This document shows, one piece after another, positions 1 through 6,872 of a stretch of 56,173 nt of DNA; positions within the stretch are counted from its first letter, which is position 1; the number at the start of each line of letters is the position of its first letter. The stretch comes from Oscillospiraceae bacterium (GTDB lineage Bacteria; Bacillota; Clostridia; Oscillospirales; Ruminococcaceae). Below the pieces are notes generated by a model. That model had not been told where the DNA came from. It made no database searches and saw nothing but the letters and a program-made list of their open reading frames with translations. The position numbers and the translations under genes were made by a program. Where the stretch lies: assembly GCA_017547245.1 (NCBI GenBank), contig JAFYQD010000001.1:1-56173 (forward strand), in the 5' to 3' direction.

Positions 1-1
1 C

Positions 2-343
2 CTGACCCTCACCAAGGCCAAGGTGGAACAGAGCGCAAAGGCAGTCACCCTTTATCCCAATGACCGTTTCAGCACCGCTGTGGTGGAACTGAAGCTCAAA
101 GACAACAGCCTGCCTGCCATTGCAGCAGTAGAAGCTATAGTGGATGCAAAGAAGCCTTCTGCCTATGAAGCCACATATCTTGGCAACGGCAAGGTGGAAA
201 TCAGCTTTATGAACAACCAACTGACCACCAAGGACGGCAGTGTAAAGCTGAATGTATATCTGGAGGGTAATGACTCCAAGCATACTCAGCCCAATGCCAC
301 CGTAACCGTCAGTGTAAAACTGGCAAAGTTCAAAAACAAATAA
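2..343 (+). CDS. C-terminal fragment of a putative surface protein
   Basis: This is the 3' end of a gene whose start lies outside the window; the frame is open from base 2 to the TAA at 341-343. About 113 residues are visible. They are rich in Val, Thr, Asn and Lys, with alternating hydrophobic residues typical of beta-sandwich (Ig-like or cohesin-like) extracellular domains, and end in a short basic tail. There is no LPXTG motif or membrane anchor in the visible part. A strong terminator follows directly. I do not recognise the family, and the surface-protein call is inferred from composition only. Confidence 0.45.
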   Translation: MTLTKAKVEQSAKAVTLYPNDRFSTAVVELKLKDNSLPAIAAVEAIVDAKKPSAYEATYLGNGKVEISFMNNQLTTKDGSVKLNVYLEGNDSKHTQPNATVTVSVKLAKFKNK

Positions 344-357
344 GCGTTAAAAGCGAA

Positions 358-391
358 AAAAACCGCCTGAGGATTTCCTCAGGCGGTTTTT
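358..391. terminator. Rho-independent terminator, probably bidirectional
   Basis: An 11-bp GC-rich inverted repeat (CCGCCTGAGG / CCTCAGGCGG) with a 4-nt loop is flanked by an A run on the left and a T run on the right. It can end the upstream plus-strand gene, and may also end the minus-strand XRE gene. Confidence 0.85.
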
Positions 392-407
392 ATTGTTAAT
401 GGATGTA

Positions 408-800
408 TTATTTTTTACTCATGATATGTTCCAAACCCATGCATCCAAGCCCGATGCCCAGCATGCCAAAGGCGGAGGTGGAATCGATTTGATTCAGCAA
501 GGAAAGCACAGCAACAGCGATGCCAAGAGCTGTTGAAACCGCATGTAAAACAAAAGATAGCGGTGACAAGTTGTTTGGCTTTACAGTTGGATTCTGGGTT
601 GCTTGAAGGAGCTCATCTACCGTTACACCAAAAATTTCGGATAAACGGGGGAGAAGCTCAATGTCGGGGCAGGAAAGGTTGCGTTCCCATTTGGAAACCG
701 CTTTGTCTGTAACACCAATCATTTCGGCCAATTGGGCTTGTGTAAGGTTTTTCTCTTTGCGCAAAGCGGCAATTTTGCTGCCTATGGTTTGCTTTTCCAT
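408..800 (-). CDS. XRE-family HTH regulator with C-terminal membrane-like segment
   Basis: A 130-residue protein. Residues about 5-60 form a Cro/C1-type helix-turn-helix with the motifs LRKEKNLTQAQLAE and VSKWE typical of XRE DNA-binding domains. The C-terminal half has a hydrophobic stretch of about 30 residues and a Gly-rich one, suggesting membrane association. I chose the ATG at 800 because a GGAGGAG ribosome site lies 6-7 bases upstream; a longer frame reaching 833 lacks this. The gene is monocistronic, and its target is unknown. Confidence 0.8.
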   Translation of the reverse strand: MEKQTIGSKIAALRKEKNLTQAQLAEMIGVTDKAVSKWERNLSCPDIELLPRLSEIFGVTVDELLQATQNPTVKPNNLSPLSFVLHAVSTALGIAVAVLSLLNQIDSTSAFGMLGIGLGCMGLEHIMSKK

Positions 801-971
801 ATAATCTCCTCCGTTCTGAAATAATTCTAACATCGATTTGGATTTTGCTCAACCGACTTGTGGTTTCTTTCTCTCAACTGTTGGTTTACAGGGTATTTGT
901 GTTCAAAAAATGCTTTCAAAGCTCAGCCGTGTGGTGTATAATAATCTTAGAAAAATTCAGGAGGTTCTGTT

Positions 972-1358
972 ATGGAAATTGGAAAAATTGCTTCGATCAC
1001 TGTAACCTGTGATAAAACCAACGTTGCCGGTAATCTGGGCAGCGGTGATGTTGATGTATTTGCCACCCCCAGCATGATTGCCAATATGGAATATGCTGCA
1101 GCCAAGTGTGTTACCGAGTTTCTGGAAGAAGGCCAGACCACCGTTGGCACTCACCTGGATGTAAAGCATACCGCAGCCACCCCCATTGGCATGAAGGTAA
1201 CCTGCTATGCCCAGCTTACCGCTGCCGAAGGCAAAATGCTCAGCTTTAAGGTATGGGCCGAAGATGAATGCGGTCCCATTGGTGAAGGAACCCATGGCCG
1301 TGCCATTATCAACCGTGAAAAGTTCCTTGCCCGTGTAAACGCAAAGAAGGCTCAGTAA
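972..1358 (+). CDS. Hotdog-fold thioesterase (FlK-like)
   Basis: A 128-residue single hotdog domain resembling the fluoroacetyl-CoA thioesterase FlK family, which hydrolyses small acyl-CoA thioesters in the cytosol. The signature region FATPSMIANME near residues 30-40, followed by the GTHLDVKH segment near residues 59-66, matches the Thr/His catalytic layout of the family. The start is supported by CAGGAGG eight bases upstream, and a TATAAT-like hexamer lies at 937-942. Substrate specificity cannot be read from the sequence; in gut Clostridia these proteins are usually generic housekeeping thioesterases. Confidence 0.75.
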   Translation: MEIGKIASITVTCDKTNVAGNLGSGDVDVFATPSMIANMEYAAAKCVTEFLEEGQTTVGTHLDVKHTAATPIGMKVTCYAQLTAAEGKMLSFKVWAEDECGPIGEGTHGRAIINREKFLARVNAKKAQ

Positions 1359-1396
1359 GCAACCCTGACAGATTTTTGCACAGAAGGAGAATGACC

Positions 1397-2053
1397 ATGA
1401 AAAAGCTTGCAGTTTTTGATCTTGATGGAACTTTGCTGGATTCGTTGACTGACATTGCACGCTGCACCAATCAGGTGTTGGAAGCAAATGGTCTGCCTAC
1501 CCATCCCGTTGATGCCTACCGCCAGTTTGTTGGTGGTGGTGTAAAGGTTTTGCTGGATAAGGCTATTGCTGAAGAAGACAGAACCCCCGAGGTATACGAA
1601 AAGGTTAAGGCCGAATATGTGGAGCTGTATAACTATGTTTGTGCCCACGAAAGCCATGCCTTTGACGGCATTATTGATATGCTGAAAAACCTTAAGGAAA
1701 AGGGGATTATTACAGCTGTTGCAACCAACAAGCCTGATGGCATGTGCAAACTGGTTCTGGAAGATGTTTATCCCGGCTGCATTGATATTGCCTATGGTCA
1801 GCGTGAAGATATTGCCAAAAAGCCTGATCCCGAGGTTGTATATCGCATTATGAAGGATGCCGGAATCGAGAACAAGGAAGATGTCATCTATGTTGGTGAC
1901 TCCAATGTGGATATCTTTACCGGCCTGAACGCAGGTGTTACCACCGTTGGCGTTCTTTGGGGCTTCCGTGACAAGCAGGAGCTTGTTGATGCCGGCGCAC
2001 AGATCCTTTGCGATACCGTTGACCAGCTTTACAACGCTATTATTGCCGATTAA
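1397..2053 (+). CDS. HAD-superfamily phosphatase, phosphoglycolate phosphatase-like
   Basis: A 218-residue HAD subfamily IA hydrolase. Motif I FDLDGTLLDS sits at the N-terminus, motif II is around VATNKPDG, the motif III lysine is in KKPDPE, and motif IV is YVGDSNVDI. The family hydrolyses phosphoglycolate or other small phosphate esters using an aspartyl-phosphate intermediate. AGAAGGAGA lies 7 bases before the ATG at 1397, which favours it over the in-frame ATG at 1391 and TTG at 1376. It sits 38 bp downstream of the thioesterase and is probably cotranscribed. The physiological substrate is not determined. Confidence 0.82.
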   Translation: MKKLAVFDLDGTLLDSLTDIARCTNQVLEANGLPTHPVDAYRQFVGGGVKVLLDKAIAEEDRTPEVYEKVKAEYVELYNYVCAHESHAFDGIIDMLKNLKEKGIITAVATNKPDGMCKLVLEDVYPGCIDIAYGQREDIAKKPDPEVVYRIMKDAGIENKEDVIYVGDSNVDIFTGLNAGVTTVGVLWGFRDKQELVDAGAQILCDTVDQLYNAIIAD

Positions 2054-2060
2054 ATTTGAT

Positions 2061-2086
2061 GCCCCTGTGCCTGAGGTACAGGGGCT
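2061..2086 (+). terminator. Terminator-like hairpin after the HAD gene
   Basis: An 8-bp perfect stem GCCCCTGT/ACAGGGGC is followed by TGTTCGTTGC. The T tract is poor, so termination is probable rather than certain. Confidence 0.55.
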
Positions 2087-2128
2087 GTTCGTTGCTTTAA
2101 ATTGCTAAAAAATTTTTTAGAAAAACTA

Positions 2129-2157
2129 TTGACATATAGATATTGGGGCGTTAAAAT
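2129..2157 (+). promoter_or_regulatory. Sigma-A-type promoter for the T-box operon
   Basis: TTGACA at 2129-2134 and TAAAAT at 2152-2157 are separated by exactly 17 bases, just upstream of the T-box leader. Confidence 0.75.
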
Positions 2158-2164
2158 ATAGAAA

Positions 2165-2430
2165 AATTAAACCCTATGCAAAGGCAATGACGGGGACGGC
2201 GGTTTCTTGATCGTTTTCAGAGAGTCGGTGGTTGGTGCGAACCGACAGCGTGTGAAACTTGCTTATCACCCCCGAGCTTGGCTCCGAAGTTTATATTGAG
2301 GCGGCCACGCAGGAACAGCGTTAACGGTTCAGGATTTGTTGGAATCCGTAAAGTGGCACATCTGTGCAAGTTGGGTGGTACCGCGGGTAATATATCCCGT
2401 CCCATGTTTTTACATGGGGCGTTTTTTTTT
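2165..2430 (+). promoter_or_regulatory. T-box leader, probable Ile specifier (ATC 2265-2267), with terminator
   Basis: The conserved T-box core TGGGTGGTACCGCGG lies at 2372-2386. It is followed by a 10-bp terminator stem (2398-2407 / 2412-2421) and nine T residues. Stem I shows the distal CAGAGAG element and a GGTGCGAACC apical part. Aligning the specifier loop with the Tyr T-box near 51.4 kb places ATC (Ile) at 2265-2267, followed by the expected purine and the closing CCCCC/GGGG helix. T-boxes bind uncharged tRNA and then antiterminate. The T-box call is firm; the Ile assignment is an alignment by eye. Confidence 0.88.
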
Positions 2431-2453
2431 ATTTTGAAAAGGAGGACTGTATT

Positions 2454-3020
2454 ATGGAATTGAAACTGGTTGAAGTAGCAGAACGAATTAGAACTCTGCG
2501 AGACATTATGGAGTTTACCGAAGAAGAAATGGCCGAAAAGACCCACGTTTCTGTGGAGGAATATCGTGCATTTGAAAGCGGCAACGCTGATTTTACCTTT
2601 ACTTTTATTTTTAAGTGCGCCGAAGCCTTTGGTGTTGATATGATTGAAATTCTTACCGGTGAAAAACCCAAGCTTTCCTTCTACAGCATCGTACGCAGCG
2701 GCACCGGCCTTCCCATCAGCCGCCGTGCAGGCTTCAGCTATCAGCATTTGGCCTATCGTTTTACCGGCAAGAACAGCGAACCTTTCCTGGTAACTGCGCC
2801 CTATAACGAAGAAGATCAGAATAAACCCATCCACCTTTCGCACCACGAAGGACAGGAGTTTGACTTTGTCATTTCCGGCCATCTTAAAATCGCCCTGGAA
2901 GATAAGATTGAAATTCTTGGCCCCGGCGATGCCATTTACTACGACTCCAGCCATGGCCATGGCATGATTGCTACCGGCGGCGAACCCTGTACCTTCCTTG
3001 CGATGATCCTGAAAAAATAA
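2454..3020 (+). CDS. XRE-cupin transcriptional regulator
   Basis: A 188-residue protein with an N-terminal Cro/C1-type helix-turn-helix (about residues 8-65) and a C-terminal cupin-2 barrel (about 100-188). The cupin shows the metal/ligand-binding pattern HHEGQEFDFVISG and PGDAIYYDSSHGHG. The architecture is that of regulators that sense small organic ligands through the cupin. AAAGGAGG precedes the ATG. It lies 13 bp upstream of an acyl-CoA synthetase and behind a T-box leader, so it probably regulates, or is induced together with, use of the carboxylic acid that the synthetase activates. The ligand is unknown. Confidence 0.85.
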   Translation: MELKLVEVAERIRTLRDIMEFTEEEMAEKTHVSVEEYRAFESGNADFTFTFIFKCAEAFGVDMIEILTGEKPKLSFYSIVRSGTGLPISRRAGFSYQHLAYRFTGKNSEPFLVTAPYNEEDQNKPIHLSHHEGQEFDFVISGHLKIALEDKIEILGPGDAIYYDSSHGHGMIATGGEPCTFLAMILKK

Positions 3021-3033
3021 GAGGTGTGCTTCT

Positions 3034-4701
3034 ATGGATATGAATAATTTCTATCAGCGTTTTGTTGATGTTACCTTTGATCAAAAAGGTGTTTTGAAGA
3101 CCTTTGTGCCCAACTATCCCGAAAACTTTAACTTTGGTTATGACGTTGTTGACGCCGTTGCAGCCGAAGACCCCAACCGCCGTGCCATGATTTGGTGCGA
3201 CAGCGACGGAAATGAGCGCGAATTTACTTTCGCAGAAATGAAGTACTACAGCGATAAGACCGCCAACATGTTCCTGCGCCATGGCATCAAAAAGGGCGAT
3301 GCCGTTATGCTGGTGCTCAGAAGACACTATGAATTCTGGTTCAGCATTGTTGCCCTGCACAAAATCGGTGCCATTGTTGTGCCTGCCAGTTTTCTGCTGA
3401 CCAAAAAGGACTATGTCTATCGTTTTGAATCTGCAGGCATCAAGGCTGTTGTTTGCTCTTCGGTGGGCGAAATTGCCGAACAGGTTGATCTTGCCTGCAA
3501 GGAATATACCGACATTACCTGCAAATTCCTTGTAAACAAGGGTGAAACGGCAGGGGAGGGCTGGCTGGACTTTACCCAGGAGATGGAAGCCTCTGACGAT
3601 AAGCTGGAGCGTGTTTCTACTCTTTCCACCGATCCTATGCTGATGTACTTCAGCTCCGGCACCACCGGTTACCCCAAGATGGTTCTTCACGACTACACCT
3701 ATCCCATTGGCCACATCATCACTGCCAAGTTCTGGCATAATGTTGATCCCGAGGGTATTCATCTGACCTACTCCGACACCGGTTGGGGCAAATCAGTTTG
3801 GGGCAAACTGTATGGTCAGTGGACCTGCGGCACCACCGTTTTCGTATATGACCATACCAAGTTCGCACCCAGCGACCTGCTTCATATGATCGAAAAGTAC
3901 CGCATCACCACCTTCTGTGCACCTCCTACCATTTACCGTTTCTTCATCAAGGAAGGCATGGAAAACTATGATCTTTCTTCGTTGAAGTATGCCACCACCG
4001 CTGGCGAAGCACTCAATCCCGAAGTTTTCAACCGCTTTAAGGATTATACCGGGCTCAGCCTGATGGAAGGCTTTGGTCAGACCGAAAGCACCCTGCTGAC
4101 TGCAAATCTGGTAGGCACAACCCCCAAGCCCGGCAGCATGGGCAAGCCCACTCCTCTTTACAACATCGACATTGTTGATGAGGACGGAAATTCGGTAGAA
4201 CCCGGTACTGTTGGTGAAGTTGTTGTACGCACCAAGGGCGACCGCAATGTAGGTGTATTTGTAGAGTACTACCGCAACCCCGAAAAAACCCATGAAGCAC
4301 ATCATGATGGACTTTACCACACCGGTGATACCGCATGGATGGACGAAGATGGCTATCTGTGGTATGTCGGCCGTACCGATGACGTTATCAAGGCTTCGGG
4401 CTACCGCATCGGGCCTTTCGAAATCGAAAGTGTTCTGATGGAACATCCCGCCGTTTTGGAATGTGCTGTTACCGGTGCTCCCGACCCCATCCGCGGCACT
4501 GTTGTTAAGGCCACCATCATTCTTACCAAGACTTATACCCCCAGCCCTGAACTGGTTAAGGAACTGCAGGACTATGTAAAGAAGCAGACCGCTCCTTACA
4601 AATATCCCAGAATTGTGGAATTTGTGGATGAACTGCCCAAGACCATCAGCGGCAAAATCATGCGCAAAGATCTGCGTGCAAAGGATGGCCAGAAGTCCTG
4701 A
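3034..4701 (+). CDS. AMP-forming acyl-CoA synthetase (acetyl/medium-chain family)
   Basis: A 555-residue ANL-superfamily ligase that converts a carboxylate, ATP and CoA to acyl-CoA, AMP and pyrophosphate. Visible motifs are the P-loop YFSSGTTGYPKMV near residues 205-217, the TGDTAWMDEDGYLWYVGRTDD region, the hinge GYRIGPFEIE, and the C-terminal catalytic lysine in SGKIMRK near residue 539. Length and motifs fit acetyl-CoA or medium/branched-chain acyl-CoA synthetases. It lies in the T-box operon with the XRE-cupin regulator. If the T-box responds to tRNA-Ile, the substrate may be 2-methylbutyrate, used for Ile synthesis by reductive carboxylation, as known physiologically in rumen anaerobes; this is inference. 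Confidence 0.88.
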   Translation: MDMNNFYQRFVDVTFDQKGVLKTFVPNYPENFNFGYDVVDAVAAEDPNRRAMIWCDSDGNEREFTFAEMKYYSDKTANMFLRHGIKKGDAVMLVLRRHYEFWFSIVALHKIGAIVVPASFLLTKKDYVYRFESAGIKAVVCSSVGEIAEQVDLACKEYTDITCKFLVNKGETAGEGWLDFTQEMEASDDKLERVSTLSTDPMLMYFSSGTTGYPKMVLHDYTYPIGHIITAKFWHNVDPEGIHLTYSDTGWGKSVWGKLYGQWTCGTTVFVYDHTKFAPSDLLHMIEKYRITTFCAPPTIYRFFIKEGMENYDLSSLKYATTAGEALNPEVFNRFKDYTGLSLMEGFGQTESTLLTANLVGTTPKPGSMGKPTPLYNIDIVDEDGNSVEPGTVGEVVVRTKGDRNVGVFVEYYRNPEKTHEAHHDGLYHTGDTAWMDEDGYLWYVGRTDDVIKASGYRIGPFEIESVLMEHPAVLECAVTGAPDPIRGTVVKATIILTKTYTPSPELVKELQDYVKKQTAPYKYPRIVEFVDELPKTISGKIMRKDLRAKDGQKS

Positions 4702-4730
4702 ATGACAGGCTAACCGTATGCCAAAATAAA

Positions 4731-4763
4731 ACCCGTACAGCCCTTTGGGGCTGTACGGGTTTT
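4731..4763. terminator. Terminator hairpin after the acyl-CoA synthetase gene
   Basis: A 13-bp near-perfect stem with a 4-nt loop is flanked by AAAA on the left and a short T run on the right. Confidence 0.75.
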
Positions 4764-4834
4764 GGTGCGAAAAAGGAGAGAAAATCACACGCCTTTTTCA
4801 TAGATATTGACAATGGCAAAACCCCTGTATTTTG

Positions 4835-4863
4835 TTGCAGTTTTGCTGTTTTCGTGGTATATT
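4835..4863 (+). promoter_or_regulatory. Candidate promoter for the miaB operon (extended -10)
   Basis: TTGCAG at 4835-4840, a 17-base spacer, and TATATT at 4858-4863 preceded by TGG (extended -10) lie 58 bases upstream of the chosen miaB start. Confidence 0.5.
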
Positions 4864-4920
4864 AAACTATATATAGTTATGCCTAAAATAGGTGAATTTT
4901 ATGTTTCAGGAGGACGAGCC

Positions 4921-6348
4921 GTGGCCGCAAATCGCAGCGAAATTGAATATCTTCAGCTGGATGAGCAGCAAAGCTTTGTTCAGAAGGTTCAGGCCTATTT
5001 GGCCGACAAATCCACCCGTGCCGCCTATGTGCATTCTTATGGATGCCAGGCCAACGTGGCCGAGGGCGAAAAGATAAAAGGTGTTTTGTCTCAGCTTGGG
5101 TTTGGTTTTACCGAAAACATTGAAGAAGCTGATTTGATATTGCTGAATACCTGTGCGGTGCGCGAAGGCGCAGAGGACAGAGTGTTCGGCAATGTTGGTG
5201 CGCTTAAGCACAACAAACGCCGCAACCCCGAGCTTATCATTGGTCTGTGCGGCTGCATGATGCAGCAAAAAAGCGTGGTGGAACGTCTGCGCCGCAGCTT
5301 TCCCCATGTTGACCTTGTGTTTGGTACCAATGCCATCCACCGTCTGCCCCAGATGCTGTATGGCTGTTTGACCCAGGGCAGAGTGATTGAAAAGCCCGAG
5401 GACGAGATTGACACCACCGTTGTGGAAGAAATACCCACCCGCCGTGACAATACCCTTAAGGCATGGCTGCCCATTATGTATGGCTGCGACAATTTCTGTT
5501 CCTACTGCATTGTACCCTATGTCCGCGGCAGAGAACGCAGCCGTTCGCCCCAGCGTGTTCTGGAAGAAGCGAAAAGAATTGTAGAAGGCGGAGCCAAGGA
5601 AATTACGCTGCTTGGACAGAATGTCAACTCTTATGGCAAGGGACTTTCGGAAGAAGAACGCATCAACTTCTCTGAACTTTTGCGAAGAATTAACGATATT
5701 CCGGGTGATTTCAGAATTCGCTTTATGACCTCGCATCCTAAGGATTGCACCAAAGAACTGATTGATACCATTGCCGAATGCGAAAAGGTTGCGCCTTTTC
5801 TTCACCTGCCTGTTCAGTCGGGCTCTGACCGTGTGCTTGATGTAATGAACCGTCGTTATACGGCAGAGCACTATCTTTCGCTGATTGATTATGCCAGAGA
5901 AAGAATACCCGGAGTGGCTTTTTCCAGTGATATCATTGTTGGTTTTCCCGGAGAGAGCGAGCAGGACTTTGAAAAGACCATGGAACTGATCCGAAAGGTT
6001 CGTTACAGCAATCTGTTCACCTTTATCTATTCGCCCCGTGGCGGAACAAAGGCGGCAGAAATGGAAGACCCTGTTCCTGCAAAGGAAAAGTCCCGTTGGT
6101 TCCAGAGTATGCTGAAAGAACAGGAACAAATTGTTCGTGACCTGCACGAGGAAATGGTTGGTACCGTACACCGTGTTCTGGTTGAAGATGACAACGGCCC
6201 TGCCGAAAACGGAAGCCACAAGCTTGCCGGCAGAACTGGAAGCAATGTTTTGACCGAGCTGTATGGTTCGCCCGATCTTGTGGGAAACTTTGTAACGGTT
6301 AAGATAACAAAGGCCTATAATCGCTCGGTCGATGCCGAAATGATATAA
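4921..6348 (+). CDS. miaB: tRNA 2-methylthio-N6-isopentenyladenosine-37 synthase MiaB
   Basis: A 475-residue radical SAM methylthiotransferase that adds a methylthio group to i6A37 of tRNAs reading UNN codons. The N-terminal UPF0004 domain has three cluster cysteines (SYGCQAN near 42, NTCAVRE near 78, CGCMMQ near 109). The radical SAM triad C-x3-C-x2-C is at about 189-196 (CDNFCSYC). A TRAM-like domain forms the C-terminus. I chose the GTG at 4921 because CAGGAGG lies 7 bases upstream; the longer open frame from 4807 would begin with a spurious hydrophobic segment. Its substrate tRNA is produced by MiaA, encoded downstream at 11642. Confidence 0.95.
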   Translation: MAANRSEIEYLQLDEQQSFVQKVQAYLADKSTRAAYVHSYGCQANVAEGEKIKGVLSQLGFGFTENIEEADLILLNTCAVREGAEDRVFGNVGALKHNKRRNPELIIGLCGCMMQQKSVVERLRRSFPHVDLVFGTNAIHRLPQMLYGCLTQGRVIEKPEDEIDTTVVEEIPTRRDNTLKAWLPIMYGCDNFCSYCIVPYVRGRERSRSPQRVLEEAKRIVEGGAKEITLLGQNVNSYGKGLSEEERINFSELLRRINDIPGDFRIRFMTSHPKDCTKELIDTIAECEKVAPFLHLPVQSGSDRVLDVMNRRYTAEHYLSLIDYARERIPGVAFSSDIIVGFPGESEQDFEKTMELIRKVRYSNLFTFIYSPRGGTKAAEMEDPVPAKEKSRWFQSMLKEQEQIVRDLHEEMVGTVHRVLVEDDNGPAENGSHKLAGRTGSNVLTELYGSPDLVGNFVTVKITKAYNRSVDAEMI

Positions 6349-6420
6349 ATAATCTGCGTAAACAGGCTTAGACCCGCAAACGTAGTAAAAAATAATACTG
6401 ATTTTTCAGGAGGATAAAAA

Positions 6421-6828
6421 ATGGATATTATCACTATGGCTCGTGAACTTGGCAAAGAGATCCAGAAGGATCCCCGTTATGCTGCATACAAGGCTGCAGA
6501 GGCCAAAGCAGATGCTGACCAGCACCTGCAGGATCTCATCGGTCAGTTTAATCTGAAGAAGATTGATTTGCAGAATGAAATTCAGAACCCCGACAAAACT
6601 CAGGAATCCCTGCATGCCATTGACACCAAGCTGAAAGAACTGTATGCAGAAATTATGGGTAATGAAAGCATGGCAGATTACGAAGCCGCCAAGAGTGAAA
6701 TGGAAAGAATGTTTGGCTTTGTTCAGCAGATTCTTAACGCTTCCATCAACGGACAGGATCCCGACACCGTTGAAGAAAACACCGCCGGCTGCAGCGGCAG
6801 CTGCTCCACCTGCGGCGGCTGCAGCTGA
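6421..6828 (+). CDS. YlbF/YmcA (RicF/RicA)-family protein with Cys-rich tail
   Basis: A 135-residue, mostly helical protein of the Com_YlbF family. In Bacillus, YlbF and YmcA form a complex with YaaT that carries Fe-S clusters and affects RNase Y-dependent mRNA processing. The last 12 residues contain four cysteines (CSGSCSTCGGC), consistent with metal or Fe-S binding. Its position between miaB and mutS matches the ymcB-ymcA-(cotE)-mutS-mutL order of Bacillus, supporting a RicA-like role. The start has AGGAGG 9 bases upstream. Assignment to RicA rather than RicF is uncertain. Confidence 0.82.
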   Translation: MDIITMARELGKEIQKDPRYAAYKAAEAKADADQHLQDLIGQFNLKKIDLQNEIQNPDKTQESLHAIDTKLKELYAEIMGNESMADYEAAKSEMERMFGFVQQILNASINGQDPDTVEENTAGCSGSCSTCGGCS

Positions 6829-6872
6829 GAATCTAAATTGATTATTTGAAAAGCAGAAGGGGATGAGGAACC

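Noticed and set aside
4807-4920. Longer miaB start with a hydrophobic leader
   Set aside because: The segment carries promoter-like elements and no ribosome site, while GTG 4921 has a strong one and MiaB is cytosolic.
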